Source of the DNA: a virus
DNA length: 23,873 nucleotides
IMG/VR virus record: IMGVR_UViG_3300031775_000610
Coordinates: 1-23,873 of that record
Direction: 5' to 3' (one strand)
Shown: positions 14,515 through 23,044 of the stretch, piece by piece
Layout of the letters: every line of letters starts with the position of its first letter
Numbering within the stretch: position 1 is the first letter of the stretch
The notes under the pieces: generated by a model
Database searches by the model: none
What the model saw: only the letters and a program-made list of their open reading frames with translations
What the model was told of the DNA's origin: nothing
Translations under genes and position numbers: made by a program

Positions 14515-17139
14515 ATGGTTCGCCAAGCATTACGCTACCAAGTTTTAGACAGTTCTGGTGTGCCGATTGCTGGAGCGAGTATTCAAGTTGCACAGCTTGG
14601 TACAACAACTAACATTACACAGACAATGTATGCAGGGTTAACAGGCGGGACAACTATCGCCAACCCTCTTATTACAGACGCATCAGGGCGCGTTCAGGCG
14701 TACTTTGATGGTACAGACGCAGTGGCATTACTACGTGTCACGATGATTCCAACCCTTTCGGGCTTTACATTTACTAGCAGAGACGTACAGTTAGGATCCG
14801 ATTATGGCGTATTAAACGCTGGAGATGCCCCACTTAAGGGCACTACCGTTGATGCTAACGACCGATTTAACATGGCTAGGAGCGTTGCTGGCGACCCAGC
14901 GACCCTTCAAACAGGCGATATGTGGTACAACACCACAACAAATTCCCTTCACTGGCAGGATAATACAGGCACACAGACCGTTTCTAGTACTACAGGAGAC
15001 ATTACAGGCGTAACTGCTGGTGATGGACTGACAGGTGGTGGTGTATCAGGCGATGTCACACTTGATGTAGGCGATGGTAACGCGATTGTTGCATCCGCAG
15101 ATGCTGTAGATGTGAGCGTCAACGCAGCTTCATCCGCTGCCGCAGCCCTAGCTGGTGACGATAAGATCCTCATCTCAGACACAGATGATTCTAATACCAC
15201 TAAGAGCGCCACGATTTCACAGATCAACCCGACGATGCTCGATGGTGGAAACAACAAAGTTTACTATACCGATTCTGGCGGCGATGTTACTGAGCTTTCG
15301 TTAGGAGCAGCTAACCAAGTATTAACGTCAGCAGGAGCGACTAGCCCACCTACGTTTACTGACATAACGGGAGCATCTATTACTGGTTTAGGTAATGACA
15401 AAGTGTTATATACCAATAATAGCGGAGTGTTGAGCGAGGTTGCGTTAGGAGCAAACGGCACTGTGCTCACTAGTGCGGGCGCTACATCCGTTCCAACATT
15501 TGCTGCATCAGCAGCAGGTGGTGAAGTCACACTTAATGTTGCTACTGGTAAATCAGTTACCGCAGGGGACGCTGTAGTTATTGACGCAAGCGGGACTACT
15601 GCACCAGTAACGCTTACTTCTTCGTGGGATTCCCCCGTAGGCGGTCAGTACACACCTCCAATAACTCGGTCAGGTTGGTACACAACGGGATGGGATATAG
15701 TGTATTCCGAGTACGATCAAATGTACTATTATTTCTATCAAACTTCTGGTAGTAATAATCTAGAGTGCATCCCATTGCAGGTGTCAGCAACGGGTGTAGT
15801 TACGTTAGCAACTAGCCCAACCACTATTGCCAACAACATGATGATGTTTTATCAGGTCTCTATGTGTCAGGGCAATGCGAGTTTTCCGTCGGTGTTTTAT
15901 CTTACAGCTGCTACTACTGGGGGGTATCTGTCACATATCGGGGGTAATGTGAGCGGCTCTACAATAAACACTCAATTTAACAATATTTTAATTTACACAA
16001 CATTTGGGGGATGGTCACGAATTGCGATTACTCCAGTGCAGCTAGGTGGCGCATATTTACCTGCTGTACTTGTAGCTGGCCGTTATCCAGTAACGTATGG
16101 GTACGGTGGTTGGTGGCAAGGAATGCAGGTTAGTTCCACTGGTGCATCCCCTAGCGTTGGATCGTGGTATAACGCGCCAGCGTCTCCCGCGTCAGGTTCA
16201 TATTTCGACGGACCAGAAGTTGTCGCTAATCCCAATATGGGTCTGGGTGGAACTGCGTTCCAAGTCGTTTACCGCAATGACGCAACTACCGCAATAGAAG
16301 CCGTTTCAATACGTTGGGACCCAAGTGCAGGTGGATTCGGTGGTACTCCTGTGCAGCTTGATACACAGGGTTACCATTCACAAGGTCAAAGACTGCTCTA
16401 CATAGACACTGTTGGCGGATCTCGATTTGTTGCAGTTGATAGAAAAGGGTGGAACGGGAGTATTTCAACGTCAGGAAGTGAATGGGCGGTGGCGTACTGC
16501 TTTTCAAAAACAAACGGAAACGACAACGGCTTTACCATAGGCAATAGCATACAAACGCTAATTGGTAGTGCGAGTGCTGGCACATATACAGCAGCGGTCG
16601 CTCAAGCCACTCCTTCATTGGCGTGGGATGCTACTAGCAGTACGTTATATTTGTTAACTCGTGAAAATTCGACAGGTTCTCCTAACGGAGTGGCTCAAGG
16701 ATCGTACTTTACTGCCGCAGAGTTTACAGCGAGTGCCACTCTTGCTCTTGTAGCTGGCGCAGGTCCAGCAAATACAGAACAACTATTACTTGCTGGAGCA
16801 CAGGAAATACCAATGGCAATGGTGTGGAATTCAAACACAGGGTATGCCGTGTTCAGGTATGGAACAAGCACCTCAACAGGTAGTTATTTTATGAGAGGTG
16901 TTAAATTCGCACAAAGTAGTGATAGTGAAAATTACATAGGTATCGCTCAGACCACGGAGACTGCTGGCAACCCTGTAGACGTAAAACATATCGGCTCGAT
17001 TGATGACAATCAAACAGGTTTAACGGTAGGAGGAAAATACTACGTACAAATAGACGGTACGTTAGGAACAGGAGCTACTACAGTTCCAGCAGGGAACGCT
17101 ATTTCAGCAACAAAATTATTATTAAGGGACAATCTATAA
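14515..17139 (+). CDS. Tail fibre / receptor-binding-type protein
   Basis: An 874-aa, Gly/Ser/Thr-rich, beta-structured protein, low in Lys, with composition typical of phage fibres. Residues ~5-78 form a virion-attachment-like N-terminus (VLDSSGVPIAGASIQVAQ ... LITDASGRVQAYFDG), common in aquatic phage tail and head fibres. TGDMWYNTTTNSLHWQDN (~133-150) is the usual short fibre turn motif. A stalk follows, with GVTAGDGLTGGGVSGDVTL and two 39-residue repeats at a 48-residue period (246-284 and 294-332). From ~355 to ~800 lies a large aromatic beta region, probably the receptor-contacting body. The C-terminal ~65 residues (IGIAQTTETAG ... GKYYVQIDGTLG ... SATKLLLRDNL) form a recognisable small fibre tip module. 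AAGGAG (14504-14509) is the ribosome binding site. It could sit on head or tail; position after decoration leaves both open. Confidence 0.78.
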   Translation: MVRQALRYQVLDSSGVPIAGASIQVAQLGTTTNITQTMYAGLTGGTTIANPLITDASGRVQAYFDGTDAVALLRVTMIPTLSGFTFTSRDVQLGSDYGVLNAGDAPLKGTTVDANDRFNMARSVAGDPATLQTGDMWYNTTTNSLHWQDNTGTQTVSSTTGDITGVTAGDGLTGGGVSGDVTLDVGDGNAIVASADAVDVSVNAASSAAAALAGDDKILISDTDDSNTTKSATISQINPTMLDGGNNKVYYTDSGGDVTELSLGAANQVLTSAGATSPPTFTDITGASITGLGNDKVLYTNNSGVLSEVALGANGTVLTSAGATSVPTFAASAAGGEVTLNVATGKSVTAGDAVVIDASGTTAPVTLTSSWDSPVGGQYTPPITRSGWYTTGWDIVYSEYDQMYYYFYQTSGSNNLECIPLQVSATGVVTLATSPTTIANNMMMFYQVSMCQGNASFPSVFYLTAATTGGYLSHIGGNVSGSTINTQFNNILIYTTFGGWSRIAITPVQLGGAYLPAVLVAGRYPVTYGYGGWWQGMQVSSTGASPSVGSWYNAPASPASGSYFDGPEVVANPNMGLGGTAFQVVYRNDATTAIEAVSIRWDPSAGGFGGTPVQLDTQGYHSQGQRLLYIDTVGGSRFVAVDRKGWNGSISTSGSEWAVAYCFSKTNGNDNGFTIGNSIQTLIGSASAGTYTAAVAQATPSLAWDATSSTLYLLTRENSTGSPNGVAQGSYFTAAEFTASATLALVAGAGPANTEQLLLAGAQEIPMAMVWNSNTGYAVFRYGTSTSTGSYFMRGVKFAQSSDSENYIGIAQTTETAGNPVDVKHIGSIDDNQTGLTVGGKYYVQIDGTLGTGATTVPAGNAISATKLLLRDNL
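15250..15510 (+). repeat. Two-unit fibre stalk repeat
   Basis: Two 39-codon units (15250-15366 and 15394-15510) at a 144-base period encode the same pattern: N-x-K-V-x-Y-T, then G-x-x-x-E-x-x-L-G-A, then VLTSAGATS-x-PTF. The protein copies agree at about half or more of positions, while the DNA has diverged, so this is an old protein-level duplication rather than a recent tandem repeat. Confidence 0.7.
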
Positions 17140-17462
17140 TGGCAGACATAATTAAAATGAAATCAACATGGGTACATCCGAACTTGGTTGTTTGGAACTC
17201 AGATATTGAGTTGATTGAGGGTGTAAAACCAGATCATGTATTTGACGGAACGTCATTGAAGTTAACAAATATTGGAACCGATCCCATTACAAAGCAAGCT
17301 CATCCTAACATTGAGTGGGATCACATTAACACTAGTACTGCGGACAAGATCACAGATGTGACATTGCCAGACGATTTTCAGAATTCAGCTTCTACGTATG
17401 ACGACAGTACTTCTACATGGGGGTTTGACGCTGTTCTAAAATCAGCGTTAGAACGGATATAA
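17139..17462 (+). CDS. Small tail-region protein of unknown function
   Basis: A 107-aa acidic protein that I do not recognise. It is Asp/Thr/Ser-rich with Trp at intervals (STWVHPNLVVWNSDIELIEG near the start, IEWDHINTS mid-way, STWGFDAVLKSALERI at the end), suggesting a small beta domain with a C-terminal helix. There is no signal or membrane segment. Its ATG overlaps the fibre stop by one base (TAATG), so translation is coupled to the fibre gene, with AAGGGA about ten bases upstream. The next gene follows after 12 bases with a six-G ribosome binding site. Coupling to the fibre suggests a fibre-associated protein, connector or chaperone, but that is inference from position. Confidence 0.68.
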   Translation: MADIIKMKSTWVHPNLVVWNSDIELIEGVKPDHVFDGTSLKLTNIGTDPITKQAHPNIEWDHINTSTADKITDVTLPDDFQNSASTYDDSTSTWGFDAVLKSALERI

Positions 17463-17474
17463 GGGGGGCTAATA

Positions 17475-18845
17475 ATGGTAGCTGGACCAGTAGGTATAGG
17501 ATTCCCTACATCCGCATCGGGTGTAACTACTATAGATGGTTGTGATTTGCTTGTAGGATTTAGTAAATTTATTAATGACTATTGGGCTAGTGAGACAACG
17601 AGTGCAGGGTCAGGTACGTTCAATACGTTAGTAGACACATCGTTAGCTCGTTTTGGTGATGACCAAATACTCGATTTTTACGTCCGCATTACTGAATCAG
17701 GGAGCAATCTTGAGTATCAGGTAAGGCGTATATCGCAATTCATTGCTGCTACGGGGACTATATTTGTTGACCCTCCGTTTACTGAAACAGTTGCAAGTGG
17801 CAGTGATTACCAGATACATCGGTATGATCCGGCTCTTAAGTTTGAATGCTTAGATGAAGCAAGACTCCGTGAAGACGTATTTGAACACGCCTTCCGATTA
17901 ATTTACGACGACACGTCTACTTCTGACGGGCTTACAGACAGCTATGATGTAAACCCAGACATTCGTTCTGGCCCAATGTACATTTTTGTAGAGGAGCCAC
18001 AATCAATTACTCCTGAATGGAATGTTTTAAGTAACCCAGTAGGCAATACTATAACTAGTTGGACTACTGTCGGATTAACCGCAACTGTAGTTAATGAAAG
18101 TAATATAGACAGGCTGGTTCCAAAGTATGACACAAGCTGTATGAAGCTTTCATCAGCGGCGGCTATAACGGGTACGTTCTCTCAGGTAGTAGGGTCTATG
18201 TCTATTACTGCCGCTCAAGCCGCAGGACGACGCATGACATTTGGCGCATGGGTGTACACGAAAGATACGTCAGGAGTCAAAATTCAACTTTCCGATGATG
18301 CCGCTGACACCGCTTCGACACTACATGGAGGAACGGGTTGGGAGCTCTTAACTGTAGAAAAGGATGTGTCACAAACCAACGCTGCCACATTAACCGCTGC
18401 TGTGATTGTGGCAGGTGGCACAACTGGGGTGACTGCATTTTTTAATCGCGGATGGCTTTATTATGGCAACGCAAATCTTATACAAGATATATATCCGTGG
18501 CGCGAAGCACACCTTTTGAGAAGAGATGCCACCACACAAAGAGTTCAGCTGTCGTGGATTCCTGTTGCTGGTAGGCAAATACGCATGATAGGACGCCAGT
18601 ATTTATCAGCGTTAGGCAGTGTGTTAGCTACTCAATGCACTAATACAATGGAGCTGGATGAGGGTTCAGCCCAAGTATTGTATGGTGCAGCAGCAGAAAG
18701 TTTATTTGAAAAGGAAGGATTGACGACTGAAGAGTTTCCTCAAATAGCACAACGCATACAGATTATTGACAGGAAAAAAGCGGCTACTCAGCCGTGGGGT
18801 TATATTGTGCCACAAGTTCCCACGATTCGTAGCCCCTACCAGTAA
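17475..18845 (+). CDS. Adaptor-like tail/connector protein with an inserted jelly-roll-like domain
   Basis: A 456-aa protein. The N-terminal ~155 residues have the pattern of phage connector and tail-completion proteins: a helix (GFSKFINDYWASETTSAG), an ordered beta domain (ILDFYVRIT ... LEYQVRRISQFIAATGTI), a YQIHRYDPALKFECLDEAR block and a helix (LREDVFEHAFRLI). The C-terminal ~120 residues return to this theme (LLRRDATTQRVQLSWIPVAG, then VLYGAAAESLFEKEG and IQIIDRKKAA). Between them, ~175-335, is an independent beta domain (MTFGAWVYTKDTSGVKIQLSD, GGTGWELLTVEKDVSQ) resembling a carbohydrate-binding-module-like jelly-roll. By position, directly before a propeller-like protein, it would play the part of the T7 gp11 adaptor, but it is roughly twice the usual length because of the insert. 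Six G before the ATG form the ribosome binding site; it is TAATG-coupled to the next gene. Confidence 0.6.
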   Translation: MVAGPVGIGFPTSASGVTTIDGCDLLVGFSKFINDYWASETTSAGSGTFNTLVDTSLARFGDDQILDFYVRITESGSNLEYQVRRISQFIAATGTIFVDPPFTETVASGSDYQIHRYDPALKFECLDEARLREDVFEHAFRLIYDDTSTSDGLTDSYDVNPDIRSGPMYIFVEEPQSITPEWNVLSNPVGNTITSWTTVGLTATVVNESNIDRLVPKYDTSCMKLSSAAAITGTFSQVVGSMSITAAQAAGRRMTFGAWVYTKDTSGVKIQLSDDAADTASTLHGGTGWELLTVEKDVSQTNAATLTAAVIVAGGTTGVTAFFNRGWLYYGNANLIQDIYPWREAHLLRRDATTQRVQLSWIPVAGRQIRMIGRQYLSALGSVLATQCTNTMELDEGSAQVLYGAAAESLFEKEGLTTEEFPQIAQRIQIIDRKKAATQPWGYIVPQVPTIRSPYQ

Positions 18846-20944
18846 TGGCTATTATTAGCACAGGCTCCCGCGTAGACACGCCGTATGATGTGTACCTTGA
18901 AGTAGACAATCAAAAAGTAGGGTTCATGTTGAATGCTACAGAAGGTATTACGGGGTACAGGGCCTCATTAGCTGACCAAGTAACTCCACAATTTAACACC
19001 GCGTCTTACGATTACGCTTCTGTGCCTATCGAAGTAGAAATTCCAGTAGCTTATGAGAACTGGCAAGGTGGCTGTGCGTTTAACTCAGTTGAGTATGAAG
19101 AAGCAGGGTCCCTAACTAAGTATTCGTTTACGAGAGGTGTAGATGCAAGCTACGCAGGGCGCTTGTATTCAGGCCCTTACCATTTTCCAAACACTAATTC
19201 GGGGTCATCTGATTTCTTTACACAAGGCGATTCTAATACTCCTACAATAAAATTTCTGTACGCCCCGTCAACAGCTACTGCTACAGAGCAAGGCGTGTGG
19301 GCTATAGGTGGAAGAAAAGTGTACAAGCACTCAAGCGGTACAGTGTGGACGGAAGTCACAGCAATGGCGTTGAGTGCGGGGTATTATTTTAGCGACATAA
19401 TTGATTTTAATAACACATTATTTCTCGCTGTTGCACAAACAAGTAACAAAGATCCTGTTAATTATTATTACTCTACTAATGGTGGAGCAACATGGACTCA
19501 ATCTTCATTGGCAAACTCAGCGGTTTTGTTTTTTGCTATTCGTGGAGAAACATCGGGAAGCGCAGTGTTATGGTCTTGTGATGGCAACGGTAGGCTTCGT
19601 ACAAATGTTGACGGGACTAATACTGGTGGGGCTTGGTCTAGTCCTATAGCTATGGGAACTACTACAAATGATTGGGTAACTGGGCTCGACGTAGTTGCAA
19701 GTTACGTGTATGTGTTTAAGGCAAATTCAATTTGGCGCACTGACGGTACAGATTCGGTAAACGTGTGGCAATCTCAGGGAGATAACGAGGTGTGGAGCGC
19801 TAATGCGGGCAACGGATCAAGCCCTTATGTATGGATTGATGGTAATTGTTACGTCCAATACGGTCGCAGGGTGCTACAAATCGACGCTGTAAATAATAAT
19901 ATGACGATTGTATGGCCTCCTAGCGCAGCTCAAGTCGGCTCAGAAGAGCTAGACGGGCGCATCACTAGCATCAGTGGAGACTCTGACTGGCTGTATTTCT
20001 CTTTAGTAAATAGCATAGGCGTGTCTTATATTATGAAAGGGAAACCTAATACTACTAACTGGCATACCCTTACTTTTACGGAAACCCCTGCGGTTAAAGG
20101 GATTTACGTGGCTGGAAATAGTATTCTTGGTTCTACAAACCCGTGGGTTTTATATGGGACAGACGGTACAGGCAGCAATCCGCCTTCTGCTGGGGCGCTT
20201 AGAGGGGTTGTGTTACCCAAAACAGGGATGCTTCCAGACACAGATCCAGACTATAAATTTGCTCAATCTACAGAAAACCAGTACATCGTAGGTCCGTGGA
20301 TGGACGTAGGACAGGCGGCATCCCCTAAATTACTTAACGGTGCGCGAGTGTTAAGCCGTAATGCTAACGAATCATCACCCACCACTCTTAGTTACGTCAC
20401 TGATTCGGACAATTATCAGGACACATTTATACAAAACGTTCAGCGTGGGGACATTACAGGCACAGTTATAGGCACAGCTACCGATGATGACGCTACGTTT
20501 AGCATCAGTACAGAGGTTCGATTTAATAAAATCAGGTACATCTTAAAGCTGGCACGTCCTATTGGTGGCACTAACGTCGCGTCTATTGAGTCAGTGGTAC
20601 TGGACGCCACTATTGCCCCTGAGAGACGGCGTTTGTTTGAAATGGATTTCTTAGTTGCAGATGACCTACCACTTAAAGGCGGGGGTAAATCTCGTTACGG
20701 CGCTAAAGTGGCAGAAGAATTTTTATTTAACTCAGCTAATAGATTGATTACATTGACAGATATTTTCAATCGCACATATTCAGTTAAGATGCTGAGCCTA
20801 AGATCTGCTGGAGTTATCCCGCAGGATGGGCGAGACACGCAAGTGTACACTGTGTCATTTGCGGAAATCAACCAACTAACTGACATCGGTGACGTTTTGA
20901 TCTATGATACAAGTGCGTGGAACACGGGAAGGATATATAGCTAA
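18845..20944 (+). CDS. Beta-propeller-like tail protein (nozzle/hub candidate)
   Basis: A 699-aa beta-rich protein. Residues ~1-105 form an N-terminal domain (GFMLNATEGITGYRAS ... VEIPVAYENWQGGC) with a Tyr/Gly-rich end. Residues ~125-430 show repeated blade-like strands: VWAIGGRKVYKHSSGTVW, an Asp-box-like turn STNGGATW (210-217, Asn in place of the usual Asp), VLWSCDGNGRLRT, YVYVFKANSIWRTDG, YVQYGRRVLQID and DSDWLYFSLVN. The remaining ~270 residues are beta-rich, with sequence suited to ring contacts. T7-type gp12 nozzle proteins also hold a beta-propeller and are encoded right after the adaptor, so this is the best positional analogue; a host-binding hub is the alternative. It is joined to both neighbours by TAATG, and no good ribosome binding site precedes its ATG, so it probably depends on coupling. 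Confidence 0.62.
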   Translation: MAIISTGSRVDTPYDVYLEVDNQKVGFMLNATEGITGYRASLADQVTPQFNTASYDYASVPIEVEIPVAYENWQGGCAFNSVEYEEAGSLTKYSFTRGVDASYAGRLYSGPYHFPNTNSGSSDFFTQGDSNTPTIKFLYAPSTATATEQGVWAIGGRKVYKHSSGTVWTEVTAMALSAGYYFSDIIDFNNTLFLAVAQTSNKDPVNYYYSTNGGATWTQSSLANSAVLFFAIRGETSGSAVLWSCDGNGRLRTNVDGTNTGGAWSSPIAMGTTTNDWVTGLDVVASYVYVFKANSIWRTDGTDSVNVWQSQGDNEVWSANAGNGSSPYVWIDGNCYVQYGRRVLQIDAVNNNMTIVWPPSAAQVGSEELDGRITSISGDSDWLYFSLVNSIGVSYIMKGKPNTTNWHTLTFTETPAVKGIYVAGNSILGSTNPWVLYGTDGTGSNPPSAGALRGVVLPKTGMLPDTDPDYKFAQSTENQYIVGPWMDVGQAASPKLLNGARVLSRNANESSPTTLSYVTDSDNYQDTFIQNVQRGDITGTVIGTATDDDATFSISTEVRFNKIRYILKLARPIGGTNVASIESVVLDATIAPERRRLFEMDFLVADDLPLKGGGKSRYGAKVAEEFLFNSANRLITLTDIFNRTYSVKMLSLRSAGVIPQDGRDTQVYTVSFAEINQLTDIGDVLIYDTSAWNTGRIYS

Positions 20945-21774
20945 TGGCTTTAACCAATGTCACAGCTGGCAATACGGCGTTAGCTGCTGACCTTAACCAA
21001 TACAAAGAAGCGCTTGAGGGCACTCGTACCTTTATTCCTACTATTGCGGCATCTGCGGGAGCTGACATTACGATGCAGCTGTCTGATGCAGCTGGGGTTC
21101 GTAAATTAATAATAGAAAATTCCGCAGGTACAGATGGTCTTACTGTAGATTCTAATGGGGTAGTAAGTCCAACTATTTTACAAGTACCTACATCAGCTAC
21201 ACCTACGCAAACTACCGCAGGGCGCATGGAGTATGACACAACTAATAACTCGTTAACTTACGGCAATGGATCTGCGGTGGTCCGTGTAGCAGGTGGCGAC
21301 ACCATGTCTGTTACCCCATTAAGTGTTCAAGCATTAGTAAATAATACCGCTACGTTGACTACGATTAGTGATTTAACTACAGCGCTAGAAGCTAGTGCTA
21401 CATATGTCATAGAAATGACACTGATTTATTTGTCGGGTACAACTCCTGATATTAAGTTTCAGTGGGACATTTCTTCTGTAACGGGCTGCACTATTGAGTG
21501 GGGACAGACTGGTTCGTCAGCTATCAATGGCGCAGCTCCGTCTGGTGGTGGAGCAATTACGACATACAACTCTATGCACGACCAGACTCAAACAATGGTG
21601 TTATCTGGGCAAGGTACAGGCGCAGACAATAAAGTAATGGTTCCTATTGTAGCGACTGTTCACAATAGCACTACAGCAGGAAACTTAAACTTTCAGTTTG
21701 CACAAAACGTAGCTGACGCATCTAACACTACAATAGAAGTAGGAAGTTACATTAGGGTGACAAGGAATGGCTAA
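20944..21774 (+). CDS. Second fibre-like protein with C-terminal beta-sandwich
   Basis: A 276-aa protein, Ala/Thr/Gly-rich and nearly free of basic residues. The N-terminus (GNTALAADLNQYKEALEGT) is a short helix often seen at the attachment end of small phage fibres. A stalk strand (LIIENSAGTDGLTVDSNG) leads to the short fibre motif GRMEYDTTNNSLTYGNGSA (~98-116), which parallels a motif of the 874-aa fibre. Residues ~125-276 form a beta domain (ATYVIEMTLIYLSG, PDIKFQWDISS, LNFQFAQNVADASN, GSYIRVTR) resembling TNF/C1q-like or jelly-roll tips that make trimeric receptor-binding heads. It is TAATG-coupled on both sides; GGAAGGA lies about eleven bases upstream. A role as minor fibre or spike tip is inferred. 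The antisense open frame at its start is a shadow. Confidence 0.68.
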   Translation: MALTNVTAGNTALAADLNQYKEALEGTRTFIPTIAASAGADITMQLSDAAGVRKLIIENSAGTDGLTVDSNGVVSPTILQVPTSATPTQTTAGRMEYDTTNNSLTYGNGSAVVRVAGGDTMSVTPLSVQALVNNTATLTTISDLTTALEASATYVIEMTLIYLSGTTPDIKFQWDISSVTGCTIEWGQTGSSAINGAAPSGGGAITTYNSMHDQTQTMVLSGQGTGADNKVMVPIVATVHNSTTAGNLNFQFAQNVADASNTTIEVGSYIRVTRNG

Positions 21775-22766
21775 TGGACGAGAACAAAAAACCCTCTTTT
21801 TTTAAGCGACTCTTTCACATAAAAGATGTCCACTTACCACCGATTAGAATCGGCGCACCTAAATGGAAAACGCCAGAGATTAACTTACGTCTACCGTCAT
21901 TGAACGGCTGGCAGCCACCCAACCTGCGGGTTGCTTCACTTAAAGGTCTACACATCACTGGGGGCGTGTGGAAAGTTGGTACTTGGGGAATTGGGGTGGG
22001 TCTGTTAGTTACAGGTTTTGCTATTGGTACGTCAGTCGTGTTTACCAGAGCAGCACCTCATTTCCCTGAGCCAGCGCAGTACCATGTAGCTGCGGTAGCT
22101 TCTGACCAGACCCTTAAGGTCGGGGAAGAGTGGACGTTTGAAGACAACACGTCATCTGTAGAGCGGGAGCTACAGGTAAATACATTACAAATCAACATGA
22201 GTGGAGCGAGAGCAGCAGACATTAGCATTACCGACCTAGAGATTGGTAAGTCAAATCTTGGTGCTGTAGCTGCCATTCAAATACTAGGTGACACGTCAGG
22301 TTCAAACGCATTCTTCTTAGAGTGTGATGAAATAATCATTACAGGGGTAGAAGCTAAGACGTTTAACCTAGCCAACTCAGAGATATTTACGCTAAATATT
22401 CTTAATAATGTGGCAGACGGTATCTCCGTAGGGCCTACACTTAACGCAGCGGTGCTTGATATTACAGTCACCAGCACCCGTGGGGCGGTTAAAGTTCCTG
22501 CTGTTACCAGTGGTTCCTTCGATAAGATACTCATACACACTGCTACGGCTGCATCTCAATGCCGTACATTAACCATATCTAACGTGTCTGCGTATGGAAG
22601 TGGCATAGACCTAGACCATATTAAGGCGGGGACGCTGACGATTAGCTCTAGTAAGATAGGTGACGGCACAGGGATTGACGCTCCGAGCTTCATAATCGCG
22701 AACACAACCAAGATTCAAGTGCTTAATGCCACAGGAAATACGGAAGCGCCTGTCTCCGTTAAATAG
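21774..22766 (+). CDS. Type II membrane protein with beta-helix-like ectodomain, function unknown
   Basis: A 330-aa protein that I do not recognise. Seen: a basic, Pro-spaced N-terminal arm of ~65 residues (HLPPIRIGAPKWKTPEI, LPSLNGWQPPNLRVAS), one clear hydrophobic segment (~67-91, GIGVGLLVTGFAIGTSVVF) followed by Arg, and a ~235-residue C-terminal domain of short regularly spaced strands with Ile/Leu/Val and Asn/Gly turns (INMSGARAADISITDLEIG, DEIIITGVEAKTFNL, RTLTISNVSAYGSG, GTLTISSSKIGDG), the look of a right-handed beta-helix. Positive charge before the membrane segment predicts an inside N-terminus with the beta domain outside the membrane. It lies between tail-fibre and lysis genes, coupled by TAATG with AAGGAA upstream. 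A virion spike with an amphipathic plug, a lysis accessory (spanin-like role) or a host-surface modifier are all possible. Confidence 0.66.
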   Translation: MDENKKPSFFKRLFHIKDVHLPPIRIGAPKWKTPEINLRLPSLNGWQPPNLRVASLKGLHITGGVWKVGTWGIGVGLLVTGFAIGTSVVFTRAAPHFPEPAQYHVAAVASDQTLKVGEEWTFEDNTSSVERELQVNTLQINMSGARAADISITDLEIGKSNLGAVAAIQILGDTSGSNAFFLECDEIIITGVEAKTFNLANSEIFTLNILNNVADGISVGPTLNAAVLDITVTSTRGAVKVPAVTSGSFDKILIHTATAASQCRTLTISNVSAYGSGIDLDHIKAGTLTISSSKIGDGTGIDAPSFIIANTTKIQVLNATGNTEAPVSVK

Positions 22767-22777
22767 AAAGTTGTCCT

Positions 22778-23038
22778 ATGGCTAAAGATTCACGACTGGC
22801 AAAAGTAGGTGTGTCAGGGTACAACAGACCAAAGCGCACCCCCAAGCACAAAACTAAGTCTCATGTAGTGGTGGCTAAGGTAGGAGGGAAAGTGAAGACG
22901 ATTCGCTTTGGTCAACAGGGGGTAACTGGGGACCGAAAAAACACAGCACGTTCGCGTTCGTTTAAGGCTCGGCATGGTAAGAACATTGCCAAAGGTAAGA
23001 TGTCAGCAGCATATTGGGCGAACAGGGCTAAATGGTAA
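22778..23038 (+). CDS. Small very basic phage protein, DUF6321-like
   Basis: An 86-aa protein with about one third Lys/Arg/His. The sequence pattern (KVGVSGYNRPKRTPKHKT, then KSHVVVAKVGG, TIRFGQQGV, FKARHGKNIAKGKMSAAYW) matches from memory a well-conserved small protein of marine cyanophages and other aquatic phages, which I believe is the family DUF6321; the number should be confirmed. Function is unknown. Short hydrophobic strands alternate with basic loops, and the conserved end SAAYWAN-x-x-KW is striking. Charge suggests binding to DNA, RNA or an acidic virion surface. It sits between the membrane-anchored protein and the lysozyme, eleven bases after the former, with a weak GAAAG ribosome binding site. 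Confidence 0.8.
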   Translation: MAKDSRLAKVGVSGYNRPKRTPKHKTKSHVVVAKVGGKVKTIRFGQQGVTGDRKNTARSRSFKARHGKNIAKGKMSAAYWANRAKW

Positions 23039-23044
23039 TAGTCT

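Noticed and set aside
17460-17477. Six-G run as a programmed frameshift site between the 107-aa and 456-aa genes
   Set aside because: The run lies after the stop codon of the first gene and just before the ATG of the next, so it is a ribosome binding site, not a slippery site within a frame.
14515-18845. Long-tailed (siphovirus) module
   Set aside because: No tape-measure-like helical gene, no paired tail-chaperone frameshift genes and no clear major tail tube protein between coat and lysis genes.
20868-21239. 123-aa leftward open frame spanning the junction of two tail genes
   Set aside because: Overlaps two coupled real genes, has no recognisable domain or start site, and its composition reflects reverse-complemented Thr/Ala-rich codons.
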